Part shown: positions 1 through 9,588 of the stretch, piece by piece
How the letters are laid out: every line of letters starts with the position of its first letter
Numbering within the stretch: the stretch's first letter is position 1
Origin: Methylophaga sp. UBA3192
GTDB taxonomy: Bacteria; Pseudomonadota; Gammaproteobacteria; Nitrosococcales; Methylophagaceae
Assembly: GCA_002363955.1 (NCBI GenBank)
Contig: DEXE01000004.1
Location: 124,001-188,000 of the forward strand
Reading direction: 5' to 3'
Length of the DNA stretch: 64,000 nucleotides
The notes under the pieces: generated by a model
Seen by the model: the letters and a program-made list of their open reading frames with translations, nothing else
What the model was told of the DNA's origin: nothing
Databases searched by the model: none
Position numbers and translations under genes: made by a program

Positions 1-42
1 ATGGGAAATTATTACAATCTGATAACAGCGCTGAAAGCTTTA

Positions 43-1263
43 TCAATACTGAGCTTGGCGGGGTAACAATTTTGAAATAATACTGGCGGCCAGAATCATC
101 AGCGCAGAAATCACCAGACAGGCTGCCAGTCCGGCCACCTGATAAACCCAGCCGGATAACAAAGTACCAAACAGCCGGCCTGCCGCATTGGCCATGTAAT
201 AAAATCCGACATCCAGTGAAACCCCTGCCGCATCGGCATATGAAACTATCAAATAGGAATGGATGGCAGAGTTAATGGCAAATACCGCCCCATAGACTAA
301 TAAACCTGCGGTTAACGCTGGCAACACAGCCCATTGAAAATAAACGGTCATCGCGATAAGTAATGGCAGAACCATTAACGGCAACGACCATAGCCAGACA
401 TGATAACCGTCAGGCGCATGCTGTTTGGAAAAACCGGTCAGTTTCGGTGCCAATGCCTGCACTATGCCATAAGCGATAACCCATGCTGCCAGTAACGCGC
501 CTACATAGATGGCCGGCCATTGCAGTTGAGCATGCAAAAACACCGGTAAAGCCACCACAAACCAGATATCACGGGAACCAAACAGAAAAAACCTGGCCAG
601 CGACAATCGATTGACCGCGGCACTTTTTGACCAGATATCGCTGAACCTGGGTTTATTTTTGGCTTTACCCAAATCGCGCTGCAGTAACACAATGCTGAGA
701 ATTAACACCACTAACAGCACGACAGCCATTGTAAAAATGGCTCCACGAAAGCCGATCCATGAAAGCAATGCTGCACCGACAAAAAAACCCACCCCTTTCA
801 GTGCATTTTTGGAGCCGGTGAGAATGGATATCCATTTAAATAAAGTAGATTGGGCGTTATCCGCCACCAGCATTTTGATGCTGGATTTAGCGCTCATTTT
901 ATTAAGATCTTTGGCGATACCGGATAATGCCTGTGCCACCATCACATAGGCTACGGTGAGCCATTGCGGATCCACCAAAAGCATCGCCAGAGCGATGACC
1001 TGTAATAACAAGCCCAGATGCATGGTGACATTAAGCCCTAATCTGGCTGCCAGCCATCCGCCGACCAGGTTTGTCACAATGCCGAAAAACTCATAAAGCA
1101 CAAACAGCATCGCCACTTCCAGCGGGCTGTAACCTAGCTGGTGGAAAAACAGCACCACCAACATGCGTAATGCCCCATCAGAAACGGTAAATGCCCAGTA
1201 GCTGAATGTGACCACCAGATATTGCTGAATAGCGACGGGTAGGGATTTGAGTTTATTCAGCAT
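43..1263 (-). CDS. arsJ: Organoarsenical efflux MFS transporter ArsJ
   Basis: A 406-residue major facilitator protein with about 12 hydrophobic segments. The sequence is closely like ArsJ: an N-terminal YWAFTVSDGALRMLVV segment, ALSGIAKDLNKMSAKSSIK in the middle loop and LTGSKNALKGVGFF after it are characteristic. ArsJ exports 1-arseno-3-phosphoglycerate, the unstable product made when glyceraldehyde-3-phosphate dehydrogenase uses arsenate, so it gives arsenate resistance. It lies 61 bp downstream of the Pit phosphate permease on the same strand and may be co-transcribed with it. That is suggestive because arsenate enters cells through Pit. The usual partner, an arsenate-inducible gapdh, is not visible; only 42 bases remain downstream in the window. 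Family assignment is firm; operon membership is inferred. Confidence 0.9.
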   Translation of the reverse strand: MLNKLKSLPVAIQQYLVVTFSYWAFTVSDGALRMLVVLFFHQLGYSPLEVAMLFVLYEFFGIVTNLVGGWLAARLGLNVTMHLGLLLQVIALAMLLVDPQWLTVAYVMVAQALSGIAKDLNKMSAKSSIKMLVADNAQSTLFKWISILTGSKNALKGVGFFVGAALLSWIGFRGAIFTMAVVLLVVLILSIVLLQRDLGKAKNKPRFSDIWSKSAAVNRLSLARFFLFGSRDIWFVVALPVFLHAQLQWPAIYVGALLAAWVIAYGIVQALAPKLTGFSKQHAPDGYHVWLWSLPLMVLPLLIAMTVYFQWAVLPALTAGLLVYGAVFAINSAIHSYLIVSYADAAGVSLDVGFYYMANAAGRLFGTLLSGWVYQVAGLAACLVISALMILAASIISKLLPRQAQY

Positions 1264-1324
1264 ATCGACTGTGCTCTGACAAATGGTTTAAAACACAGAA
1301 TATGTCAGATTGATGAACATTTGA

Positions 1325-2974
1325 TTACAGCATAATGCCTTTGATCATAAAGAAGATGCAGGCTGATAATGTAGCAGCGGCAGGGACCGTGATAACCCAT
1401 GCAGTTACAATTTTTTTCACCATATCGCGTTTTACAAACAGGTTTTTCTTGTCTTTCTTTAACAGCTTTTTGGCTTTTTTCAATTCTGCTTTTTCTTCAT
1501 CAATTAAGCGAAATAGCTCGGTGATACGTTGATATTCTTCAACCGTTTTCGATGGTTTTTTCTCCAGCTTTTTCAGCTCATTACGCAATGCGTTCAGCAT
1601 TTTTTTATCATCTTTGATTTCAGCTTTTTCCCGATCAATCTGTCTTTCAATTTTATTTGATTCATCCAGCCATTCACGCAGGAAACCCACCCCAAACACA
1701 CCACCAATGGCAACATGAGTGGTGCTGACCGGCAAACCAAGCTGACTGGCGATAATGACTGTTAATGAGGCCGCCATGGCAATCGAATAGGCGCGCATCT
1801 GATCCAGTTCGGTAATTTCACCACCGACAGTTCGAATCAACCGTGGACCATATAAACCCAAACCAATCGCAATACCCAATGCGCCCACGGCCATGACCCA
1901 GATTGGAATACCGGCCTGAGACGTAATGCCGCCCGTCATAATCGCATCGTTAATAGCCGCTAAAGGCCCAATCGCGTTTGCCACGTCGTTGGCACCATGG
2001 GCAAAACTTAATAACGCCGCGGCAAAAATCAATGGAATGGTGAATTGTGCGTTGACGCTGGCACGATCATTTTTCATGTGTGGCAGATTACTGCCAATGG
2101 TCTTTTTAACAATCCAGAACACCAGAACGCCGATCATTAAACCAATCAGCATGGCAATAAGAAAACTCGGTTTACTTTGCGGAGCAATCGTCACCATCGG
2201 CAAACCATTGAGAGCGGCAACAAAACCGCCCCAAACCTGATTAAGCCCTTTAATGACCAGATAGGTGGAAAACGCCCATGCCATAACGGCGACATAGATA
2301 GGCACCCAGCGATATGAAGCCTGAACTTTATCCTCGCGGAAAATGATGGTTTTTTTAATCGCCAATAGGAATGAAGCTGCAATTATTCCGCCCATCAATG
2401 GCGAAATTATCCAGGAGCTGACGATGGCGCCCATGGTGCCCCAATCAACAATACTGAATCCGGCCGCGGCCATACCACCGCCCATAACACCGCCGACAAT
2501 GGAATGGGTAGTGGATACCGGCGCGCCGGCAAACGTAGCCAGATTCAACCATAACGCTGCCGCCAGTAATGCCGCCATCATGGCCCAGATAAAACTATCG
2601 GTATCGGTACCAAACTGGTTGATATCTATGATGCCACCTTTGATGGTCGACACCACCTCACCACCGGCAATAAAAGCGCCTGCGGCCTCGAAAATCATCG
2701 CAATCATGATGGCGCCGCCCATGGTCAATGCTTTAGAACCGACTGCTGGCCCGACATTGTTGGCGACATCGTTGGCACCGATATTCATCGCCATATAACC
2801 ACCAAAAACGGCGGCAATAGCTAAAAAGAGATTATTGGGAACGCCGCCGGAAGTGGCGAAACTGTATGCCATGATGGCCGCGAGGAAAAATAAGGCAAAA
2901 CCTATTCTGGCTATTTCTGCATGGCTTTTTTTATAGGCCTGCTTTTCAAGTTTATGAATGGTTTTAATTTCCAC
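1325..2974 (-). CDS. Inorganic phosphate transporter, PiT family
   Basis: A 549-residue membrane protein with the two PiT signature repeats: GANDVANNVGPAVGSKALT near residue 66 and GANDVANAIGPLAAI near residue 327. Both repeats carry the VSTTH motif (PVSTTHSIVGG, PVSTTHVAIGG). PiT permeases import phosphate by proton or sodium symport in the inner membrane, and also carry arsenate. The start is GTG; no ATG exists until the first membrane segment. An unusual feature is a highly charged Lys/Glu-rich predicted coiled coil of roughly 75 residues (about 437-512) between the last two membrane segments, presumably cytoplasmic. It lies upstream of arsJ on the same strand and divergent from dsbD. The pitA name is plausible, but orthology cannot be told from sequence alone. 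Confidence 0.9.
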   Translation of the reverse strand: MEIKTIHKLEKQAYKKSHAEIARIGFALFFLAAIMAYSFATSGGVPNNLFLAIAAVFGGYMAMNIGANDVANNVGPAVGSKALTMGGAIMIAMIFEAAGAFIAGGEVVSTIKGGIIDINQFGTDTDSFIWAMMAALLAAALWLNLATFAGAPVSTTHSIVGGVMGGGMAAAGFSIVDWGTMGAIVSSWIISPLMGGIIAASFLLAIKKTIIFREDKVQASYRWVPIYVAVMAWAFSTYLVIKGLNQVWGGFVAALNGLPMVTIAPQSKPSFLIAMLIGLMIGVLVFWIVKKTIGSNLPHMKNDRASVNAQFTIPLIFAAALLSFAHGANDVANAIGPLAAINDAIMTGGITSQAGIPIWVMAVGALGIAIGLGLYGPRLIRTVGGEITELDQMRAYSIAMAASLTVIIASQLGLPVSTTHVAIGGVFGVGFLREWLDESNKIERQIDREKAEIKDDKKMLNALRNELKKLEKKPSKTVEEYQRITELFRLIDEEKAELKKAKKLLKKDKKNLFVKRDMVKKIVTAWVITVPAAATLSACIFFMIKGIML

Positions 2975-3037
2975 TGGACACCCGTGCTTTGCCGAAAATG
3001 TGGCTAATTATTACAGTTTAAAGACAACATGACACCC

Positions 3038-3059
3038 TGTTACATTCACCCGTGTAACA
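3038..3059. promoter_or_regulatory. Inverted repeat in the pit/dsbD intergenic region
   Basis: TGTTAC and GTAACA flank a 10-base spacer in the 136-bp divergent region between the pit and dsbD starts. The layout fits an operator for one or both genes, but it does not match a Pho box and the cognate regulator is unknown. A weak hairpin is an alternative. Confidence 0.25.
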
Positions 3060-3110
3060 ATCGGCTGTTAGAATGGTCTGTAACTGCAACGAATCTGTGG
3101 CGATCTTTAC

Positions 3111-4958
3111 ATGAAACAATTTTTAATACTGCTTATGCTGCTCAGCAGTTTTTCAGCTCAGGCGCGACCGAGTCTGCTGGAGAAGTTCGGGTTTAACGAT
3201 GCCGATATGCCTCCCGAAGTGGATGAAGCATTTGCCTTTGATGCGGTATTGACCTCTCCAGAAACCATTCTGGCCGGCTGGCAAATCATGGAGGGGAATT
3301 ACCTTTATCAGGATAAAATCCGTTTTGAAATAACTGATAGTGATGCGGTGCAGATAGGTGAATTCACCTTACCTGGCGGTGAGATGAAGAATGATGCCTA
3401 TTTTGGGCTATCGGAAGTTTACACCAGCGATCTACAGCTAAACCTGCCTTTAATTCGCAACCAGACTGACGCAACCTCGGTGACGTTAACGGCTCACTAT
3501 CAAGGTTGCTCTGAAACTTTTGGGATTTGTTATCCGCCTACTCGCAAGACCATTAATCTGAGTCTGCCCGCGGTTACGGATTCAGCAAGTACCGGGGCAG
3601 CGGCTGTCGAATCCGCCCCTGTTAACCCGGTCATGAACTCGAATGCTGTGAGCCAGCAGGATGAGATTTCCCAACGTCTGCAAAACGATAATCTGCTGCA
3701 GATTCTGTTCGGCTTTCTGGGGCTCGGCTTACTGCTCGCCTTTACGCCCTGTGTGTTTCCAATGATTCCGATTTTATCCGGCATCATTATTGGCCAGGGT
3801 GAACACATCACCACGCGCAGGGCATTTATTCTGTCACTTACCTATGTACTGGCCATGTCAGTTACTTACACAGCTGCCGGCGTATTAACCGGATTACTCG
3901 GCGGAAATCTGCAGGGAATGCTGCAAAATCCCTGGGTGATCTCCAGCTTTGTCGGCATCTTACTGTTGTTGTCTTTATCGATGTTTGGCTTTTTTGAATT
4001 GCAGTTACCGCATGGTTTACAACAACGCCTGCATCAGCTCAGCCATCGTCAGCAAGGCGGCACCTTAATCGGGGTGGCGTTAATGGGCTTGTTATCAGGA
4101 TTAATTGTCGGACCGTGCCTGGCACCACCACTGGCCGGCGCATTGTTATTTATCAGTCAGCATGCCGATCCGATATTAGGTGGTGCAGCATTATTTGCGA
4201 TGAGTATCGGCATGGGCATTCCGTTATTGATAATCGGTACATCTGCCGGGACCCTGTTACCTAAAGCTGGCCGCTGGATGGAAAATATCAAAGCGTTTTT
4301 TGGTGTGATGCTGATCGCGCTTGCCATCTGGATGCTGGATCGGATTATGCCGGGATGGGCGATTCTGTTTATGAGTGGTGCTCTGTTGATTATCAGCGCA
4401 GTATATCTGGGCGCACTTAACAGTCTGCCGATTGAAGCCACTGGTTGGCAAAAACTATGGAAAGGTCTTGGTTTACTGTCACTTATCAGCGGTGCTTTAT
4501 TGCTGATCGGCAGCGCCAGTGGCGGAAATTCCATATTGCAGCCTCTGCATAACCTGACAATCGGCAATGCCAGCTCAACAACCACAGCAAAATTGCAGTT
4601 TACCAATGTGAATTCAGTTGAAGAGCTTGAATCAGCGCTAAGCCAAAGCAATCAACCGGTAATGCTGGATTTTTATGCAGACTGGTGTACCGATTGTAAG
4701 GCTATGGAGCAAACCACTTTTCGTGATCCTCAGGTTGTCAGCATCCTGCAGAATTTTACGCTACTGAAAGTCGACCTCACCGATAATACCGATGCGCATC
4801 AAGCGCTATTAAAAGCCCTTCGCGTCTTTGGACCGCCAAGCATGTTGTTTTATGATAAAAATGCTAACGAATCAGCCTCTCATCGTTTGGTTGGACATGT
4901 CTCTGCCGCCCAGTTGAACGCTCATCTGGCGGATTTCCTTGCTCAATCAACAAAATAG
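3111..4958 (+). CDS. dsbD: Thiol:disulfide interchange protein DsbD
   Basis: A 615-residue protein with the three-part DsbD layout: a signal peptide (about 1-18), a periplasmic N-terminal domain, eight or so membrane segments (about 195-490) and a C-terminal thioredoxin-like domain. It passes electrons from cytoplasmic thioredoxin to periplasmic DsbC and cytochrome c maturation proteins. Visible redox cysteines are C133/C140 in the N-terminal domain, C214 (TPCVFPM) and C336 (GPCLAPP) in the membrane domain, and C526/C529 in the C-terminal WCTDC motif. The N-terminal pair is spaced CX6C, one residue wider than the CX5C of E. coli DsbD. The gene is divergent from pit; the following aroQ is probably separately promoted. 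Confidence 0.95.
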   Translation: MKQFLILLMLLSSFSAQARPSLLEKFGFNDADMPPEVDEAFAFDAVLTSPETILAGWQIMEGNYLYQDKIRFEITDSDAVQIGEFTLPGGEMKNDAYFGLSEVYTSDLQLNLPLIRNQTDATSVTLTAHYQGCSETFGICYPPTRKTINLSLPAVTDSASTGAAAVESAPVNPVMNSNAVSQQDEISQRLQNDNLLQILFGFLGLGLLLAFTPCVFPMIPILSGIIIGQGEHITTRRAFILSLTYVLAMSVTYTAAGVLTGLLGGNLQGMLQNPWVISSFVGILLLLSLSMFGFFELQLPHGLQQRLHQLSHRQQGGTLIGVALMGLLSGLIVGPCLAPPLAGALLFISQHADPILGGAALFAMSIGMGIPLLIIGTSAGTLLPKAGRWMENIKAFFGVMLIALAIWMLDRIMPGWAILFMSGALLIISAVYLGALNSLPIEATGWQKLWKGLGLLSLISGALLLIGSASGGNSILQPLHNLTIGNASSTTTAKLQFTNVNSVEELESALSQSNQPVMLDFYADWCTDCKAMEQTTFRDPQVVSILQNFTLLKVDLTDNTDAHQALLKALRVFGPPSMLFYDKNANESASHRLVGHVSAAQLNAHLADFLAQSTK

Positions 4959-5084
4959 TGAGAATGCCTGTATTTCGGCGAAATTAGCGACAAAAAGCCG
5001 GTTTTTTCGTTAAAAAGCTGGACAATAAAGCGCTGGCTAGTGCAAAATCCCGCCTTATATTTCCAGCGTTGGTGTGTTGTCGTT

Positions 5085-5528
5085 ATGGCGAAATTTCTAG
5101 TATTGCATGGCCCCAATCTGAATCTGCTGGGTCAGCGCGAGCCTGAAATTTACGGTGCCACAACCCTTGATGATATCAACACCCGACTGCAACAGTTGGC
5201 GCAGGCTGACGGACACCAACTCGATTGCCTCCAAAGCAATGCCGAGCATGAACTTATTTCGGCTATTCAGTCAGCACGCCAGCAATATGATTTTATTTTA
5301 ATAAACCCGGCAGCATTTACGCATACGAGCGTGGCACTTCGTGATGCTTTAGCTGCGGTGGCAATACCTTTTATAGAAATACACCTGTCCAATGTGCATC
5401 GTCGTGAAGCATTTCGCCAACAGTCCTATTTTTCAGATCTGGCTGTCGGTGTAATTTGTGGACTCGGAGCACAAGGTTATGAATTGGCATTACAAGCTGC
5501 CATTAAACACACCAACCCTCAAGGCTAA
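5085..5528 (+). CDS. aroQ: 3-dehydroquinate dehydratase, type II
   Basis: A 147-residue cytosolic shikimate-pathway enzyme that dehydrates 3-dehydroquinate to 3-dehydroshikimate. The N-terminus [20 protein letters not shown] is the type II signature, with the catalytic Tyr just after it in EIYG. Later family motifs are [17 protein letters not shown] and [15 protein letters not shown], with the catalytic His. A longer reading from an in-frame GTG at 5040 adds 15 residues unlike the family, so the ATG at 5085 is preferred. It sits 3 bp upstream of accB, the common gammaproteobacterial aroQ-accB-accC arrangement. Confidence 0.95.
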   Translation: MAKFLVLHGPNLNLLGQREPEIYGATTLDDINTRLQQLAQADGHQLDCLQSNAEHELISAIQSARQQYDFILINPAAFTHTSVALRDALAAVAIPFIEIHLSNVHRREAFRQQSYFSDLAVGVICGLGAQGYELALQAAIKHTNPQG

Positions 5529-5531
5529 ATC

Positions 5532-6002
5532 ATGGATATTCGTAAAATAAAAAAATTGATTGATTTGATTCAGGAATCGGATGTTGCTGAAATCGAAATT
5601 TCTGAAGGTGAAGAATCTGTTCGTATCAGCCGCGCCAGCACTGTCCAACCACAACAACAGTATTTTGCTGCGCCACAACCTGCATCAGCGGCACCCAGCA
5701 CGCCCTCTTTTGCCAGTGAAGCCGCCACTACAGCAGCAGCGGCCGCAGCTACTAAAACCTCTAACGAAGCCAATGCAGTGCGTTCGCCAATGGTTGGCAC
5801 TTTTTATCGTTCGCCGTCACCTGAAGCGGCTTCCTTTGTAGAAGTGGGTCAGCAAGTTTCAGCCGGTGATGTCATTTGTATCATTGAAGCGATGAAAATG
5901 TTCAATCAGATTGAAGCCGATCGCAGCGGAACCGTTAAAGCTATTCTGGTTGAAGATGGCCACCCGGTTGAGTATGACGAACCATTGATCGTTATCGAAT
6001 AA
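5532..6002 (+). CDS. accB: Biotin carboxyl carrier protein of acetyl-CoA carboxylase
   Basis: A 156-residue protein. It has an N-terminal helix ([21 protein letters not shown]), an Ala/Pro/Thr-rich flexible linker (about 38-85) and a C-terminal biotinyl domain with EAMKM, in which K122 is the expected biotinylated lysine. It carries the carboxyl group between biotin carboxylase (AccC, next gene) and carboxyltransferase in the first step of fatty acid synthesis. Length and layout match the family. Operon with aroQ (3 bp upstream) and accC (54 bp downstream). Confidence 0.96.
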   Translation: MDIRKIKKLIDLIQESDVAEIEISEGEESVRISRASTVQPQQQYFAAPQPASAAPSTPSFASEAATTAAAAAATKTSNEANAVRSPMVGTFYRSPSPEAASFVEVGQQVSAGDVICIIEAMKMFNQIEADRSGTVKAILVEDGHPVEYDEPLIVIE

Positions 6003-6056
6003 TATTGCTGACAGCTCCGGCTGTTATCGCAAGCCAAAAACTGCGGATAAAACAAC

Positions 6057-7397
6057 ATGATTGATAAAATTGTCATCGCTAATCGTGGCGAGATTGCTTT
6101 GCGTATTCTCAGATCCTGCTGGGAGCTGGGTATCAAAACCGTGGCCGTCCACTCAGACGTGGATCGTGATTTGAAACACGTGCTACTGGCAGACGAAAGT
6201 GTCTGTATCGGCCCGGCACCATCCGGTCTCAGTTATCTGAATGTACCGGCGTTAATCAGCGCGGCTGAAATCACCGATGCCACAGCAATCCACCCTGGCT
6301 ATGGTTTCCTGTCTGAAAATGCTGACTTTGCTGAACGTGTCGAAGAAAGTGGTTTTATTTTCATTGGTCCCCGTCCTGAAACTATTCGTATGATGGGTGA
6401 CAAAGTAGAAGCGATTAAAGCCATGAAAACCGCTGGTGTACCGTGTGTTCCCGGTTCGGATGGCCCCCTGGGCAATGATGATCAAACCAATTTACGTCTG
6501 GCACGTGAAATTGGTTACCCGATTATTATCAAAGCAGCTGGCGGCGGCGGTGGACGCGGTATGCGTGAAGTTCACAGTGAAGCGCATTTGCTGAATGCGA
6601 TTGCCTTAACCAAAAGCGAAGCTAAATCCGCGTTCAGCAATGATATGGTTTACATGGAGAAATTCCTGGAAAACCCACGCCATATCGAGTTTCAGGTACT
6701 GGCAGATGAGCATGGTAATGCCGTCCATTTAGGTGAACGTGACTGTTCTATGCAACGCCGACACCAGAAAGTCGTTGAAGAAGCACCTGCACCAGGCATC
6801 ACTTCCGAAATGCGTGATCGTATGGGTAAAGTCTGTGCGGATGCCTGTATACGTATCGGTTATCGCGGTGCCGGCACGTTTGAGTTCCTCTATCAGGATG
6901 GTGAGTTCTATTTCATTGAGATGAATACCCGCATTCAGGTCGAACACCCGGTCACAGAGCGGGTTACCGGTGTGGATCTGGTTGCTGAACAAATCCGCAT
7001 TGCTTCTGGTATGCCACTTTCTGTGAAACAGGAAGACATTGTGATGCGCGGTCATGCCATTGAATGCCGTATTAATGCAGAAGATCCACGTACCTTTATG
7101 CCTAGTCCGGGTCTGGTTACGCATTATCATGCGCCAGGCGGCGCTGGTATCCGCATGGATTCACATCTTTACAGCGGCTATCGTGTACCACCAAATTATG
7201 ATTCATTGATAGGCAAGCTGATTGCCTACGGTAATACCCGTGAATCAGCGATTGCCCGTATGCGTACTGCGCTCAAAGAAATCGGCATTGAAGGCATCAA
7301 AACCAATGTTGAACTGCAACGTGACATTATGGATGACACGCATTTCCAGACCGGTGGCACCAATATCCACTATCTTGAAAAGAAACTCGGACTGTAA
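6057..7397 (+). CDS. accC: Biotin carboxylase subunit of acetyl-CoA carboxylase
   Basis: A 446-residue ATP-grasp enzyme that carboxylates the biotin on AccB using ATP and bicarbonate. Visible landmarks are the N-terminal [14 protein letters not shown], the glycine-rich ATP loop [12 protein letters not shown], the catalytic region [15 protein letters not shown] with [23 protein letters not shown], and [14 protein letters not shown]. Length is normal. It follows accB in the same operon, and prmA begins 11 bp after its stop. Confidence 0.97.
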   Translation: MIDKIVIANRGEIALRILRSCWELGIKTVAVHSDVDRDLKHVLLADESVCIGPAPSGLSYLNVPALISAAEITDATAIHPGYGFLSENADFAERVEESGFIFIGPRPETIRMMGDKVEAIKAMKTAGVPCVPGSDGPLGNDDQTNLRLAREIGYPIIIKAAGGGGGRGMREVHSEAHLLNAIALTKSEAKSAFSNDMVYMEKFLENPRHIEFQVLADEHGNAVHLGERDCSMQRRHQKVVEEAPAPGITSEMRDRMGKVCADACIRIGYRGAGTFEFLYQDGEFYFIEMNTRIQVEHPVTERVTGVDLVAEQIRIASGMPLSVKQEDIVMRGHAIECRINAEDPRTFMPSPGLVTHYHAPGGAGIRMDSHLYSGYRVPPNYDSLIGKLIAYGNTRESAIARMRTALKEIGIEGIKTNVELQRDIMDDTHFQTGGTNIHYLEKKLGL

Positions 7398-7408
7398 GTC
7401 CGTCCGTT

Positions 7409-8278
7409 ATGGCTTGGATCCAACTTATTTTCACCAGCTCACCGCAGCAGGCAGAAGCGTTATCTGATGCTCTGTCTGAGAGCGGTGCAGCGGCAGTCAC
7501 TTTTCAGGACAATGCCGATCAGCCTATCTACGAACCCGCTATAGGCGAAACACCTTTGTGGTCTGCGACCTCGGTTATTGCCTTATTTGATGCTGAAACG
7601 GACACTGACGCGCTACTGATCTCACTGCAATCTCAGCTAACGGATTTACCTGACTGCCGCATTGAAGCGGTTGAAGATAAAGACTGGGAACGTGAGTGGA
7701 TGGACAATTTCAAACCTATCTGTTTCGGTGAGAAATTGTGGATCGTCCCCAGCTGGCATCAACCACCGCAACCAGAAGCCATTAATATCTTGTTAGATCC
7801 GGGTTTGGCGTTCGGTACTGGCACTCACCCAACCACCGCTTTATGTCTGCAATGGCTGGATCAGGCTGATTTAACCGGTAAAACAGTCATTGATTACGGC
7901 TGTGGCAGTGGCGTCCTGGCGATAGCTGCTGCCCTGCTTGGGGCCGATAAAGTGATTGGTGTGGATACCGATCCTCAGGCTCTGGAAGCCACTCAGGCTA
8001 ATGCTCAGCGTAATGGCGTGATAATTGAGACCTATTTGCCGCAACATTGCCCGACTGTTGAATGTGACTTATTGCTGGCGAATATTCTTGCGGGTCCGTT
8101 AATTGAACTTATGCCGCGTTTTATCGAGTTAACCCGTCCTCAAACTCAGCTGGTGTTATCCGGACTTTTGGATGTTCAAGCCGAGACATTACGCCAGCAT
8201 TATCAAACAGCATTTGATATGGACTCCCCCGTTGTGCTGGAAGAGTGGGCACGTCTGAGCGGTATTCGTCATGGCTGA
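7409..8278 (+). CDS. prmA: Ribosomal protein L11 methyltransferase
   Basis: A 289-residue cytosolic SAM-dependent methyltransferase that trimethylates ribosomal protein L11. It has the N-terminal L11-recognition domain (starting MAWIQL) and then the Rossmann domain with LLDPGLAFGTGTHPTT, motif I VIDYGCGSGVLAIAA and the catalytic-site motif LLANILAGPL. The ATG lies 11 bp after accC, and the stop overlaps the dusB start by 8 bp, so translation is probably coupled. Confidence 0.95.
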   Translation: MAWIQLIFTSSPQQAEALSDALSESGAAAVTFQDNADQPIYEPAIGETPLWSATSVIALFDAETDTDALLISLQSQLTDLPDCRIEAVEDKDWEREWMDNFKPICFGEKLWIVPSWHQPPQPEAINILLDPGLAFGTGTHPTTALCLQWLDQADLTGKTVIDYGCGSGVLAIAAALLGADKVIGVDTDPQALEATQANAQRNGVIIETYLPQHCPTVECDLLLANILAGPLIELMPRFIELTRPQTQLVLSGLLDVQAETLRQHYQTAFDMDSPVVLEEWARLSGIRHG

Positions 8279-9272
8279 TAAAGCTTTTTCTATAGGGCCT
8301 TACACCTTGCCCAATAATCTGTTTCTGGCACCGATGGCAGGCGTGACCGATCGGCCATTTCGCCAGCTTTGTCGCAAACTCGGTGCCGGCATGGCGGTTT
8401 CGGAAATGATTACCGCCAATAAAGCCTTATGGGCCAGCAAAAAATCATTGTTACGCGCCAATCATGAAGGTGAACCTGAACCACGTAGTGTGCAGATTGC
8501 TGGCGCCGATCCGCAGATGATGGCTGAAGCAGCACGCCATAATGTGGCGGAAGGCGCGCATATTATCGATATCAATATGGGCTGTCCGGCAAAAAAAGTC
8601 TGCAATGTCATGGCCGGCTCGGCTTTGTTACAACATGAAAAACTGGTCGGCGATATTCTGGAAGCCGTTGTTCAAGCCGTTGACGTTCCGGTGACCTTAA
8701 AAATTCGTACTGGCTGGGATCGGGATAATCGCAATGGGGTACGAATTGCCAGAATTGCTGAAGATGCCGGTATTCAAGCCTTAGCAGTACATGGTCGAAC
8801 CCGCGCTGATGCCTATAAAGGTGATGCTGAATACGACACCATTGCTGAAATCAAATCACGCATTAGGATTCCGGTGATTGCCAATGGCGATATTGAAACG
8901 CCACAGAAAGCCTTAATGGTCTTGCAAAAAACCGGGGCCGATGGGTTAATGATTGGTCGTGCAGCGCAAGGCAACCCTTGGATATTCCAGCAAATACTGC
9001 ATTTCTTACAAACGGGTGACAATTTACCTGAACCTTCTGTCACAGAAGTGCAACAGATCTTGATTAGTCACCTCAACACGCTGTACGATTTCTATGGTGA
9101 ATATTCCGGTGTGCGCATGGCACGGAAACATATTGCTTGGTACAGCAAAGGCTTACGCAATGGCAATGCCTTTCGCCAACAGATGAATACACTGGAGAAA
9201 GCTGAACAACAGCTCGCTTTTACAGATGCTTTTTTTGCGCAACTCGCTGACAAGGATTCACTGGCCGCATGA
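8271..9272 (+). CDS. dusB: tRNA-dihydrouridine synthase B
   Basis: A 333-residue FMN-dependent TIM-barrel enzyme that reduces uridine to dihydrouridine in the D-loop of tRNA. Family motifs visible are LAPMAGVTDRPFR at the N-terminus, INMGCPAKKVCN with the catalytic cysteine, VHGRTR, and VIANGDI followed by GADGLMIGRAAQGNPWIF. Gammaproteobacteria commonly have dusB immediately before fis, as here, where the two overlap by 4 bp. In E. coli this linkage gives co-transcription with fis. Confidence 0.95.
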   Translation: MADKAFSIGPYTLPNNLFLAPMAGVTDRPFRQLCRKLGAGMAVSEMITANKALWASKKSLLRANHEGEPEPRSVQIAGADPQMMAEAARHNVAEGAHIIDINMGCPAKKVCNVMAGSALLQHEKLVGDILEAVVQAVDVPVTLKIRTGWDRDNRNGVRIARIAEDAGIQALAVHGRTRADAYKGDAEYDTIAEIKSRIRIPVIANGDIETPQKALMVLQKTGADGLMIGRAAQGNPWIFQQILHFLQTGDNLPEPSVTEVQQILISHLNTLYDFYGEYSGVRMARKHIAWYSKGLRNGNAFRQQMNTLEKAEQQLAFTDAFFAQLADKDSLAA

Positions 9273-9559
9273 ATAACGCGCTGAACAACGACTTAGCTGA
9301 TTGTATTGATTTGGGCGTGACCGCTGAACAGCAACACGCGCCATTAAACCAATGTGTCACCAATGCACTGAAAACCTATTTTGAACAACTCGACGGCCAC
9401 TCCCCGGCCAATTTATATGAAATGCTGATGACCGAAGTTGAAGTTCCGCTGTTACAGGCCGCTTTGGCGCATACCCACGGAAATCAAAGTCGCGCTGCCG
9501 AAATTCTGGGCATTAACCGCGGCACCCTGCGAAAAAAACTCAAGCAATACGGCTTGTAA
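9269..9559 (+). CDS. fis: DNA-binding protein Fis
   Basis: A 96-residue nucleoid-associated protein. The C-terminal half ends in the Fis helix-turn-helix ([21 protein letters not shown]), and the upstream [10 protein letters not shown] segment also matches. Fis bends DNA, controls growth-phase expression of rRNA and other genes, and assists recombination. The N-terminal beta-hairpin arm region is present, and length is close to the 98 residues of E. coli Fis. The ATGA overlap with dusB places it in that operon. Confidence 0.95.
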   Translation: MNNALNNDLADCIDLGVTAEQQHAPLNQCVTNALKTYFEQLDGHSPANLYEMLMTEVEVPLLQAALAHTHGNQSRAAEILGINRGTLRKKLKQYGL

Positions 9560-9588
9560 TCAAGCCTGAATCTCAATCTGGAATCCTG

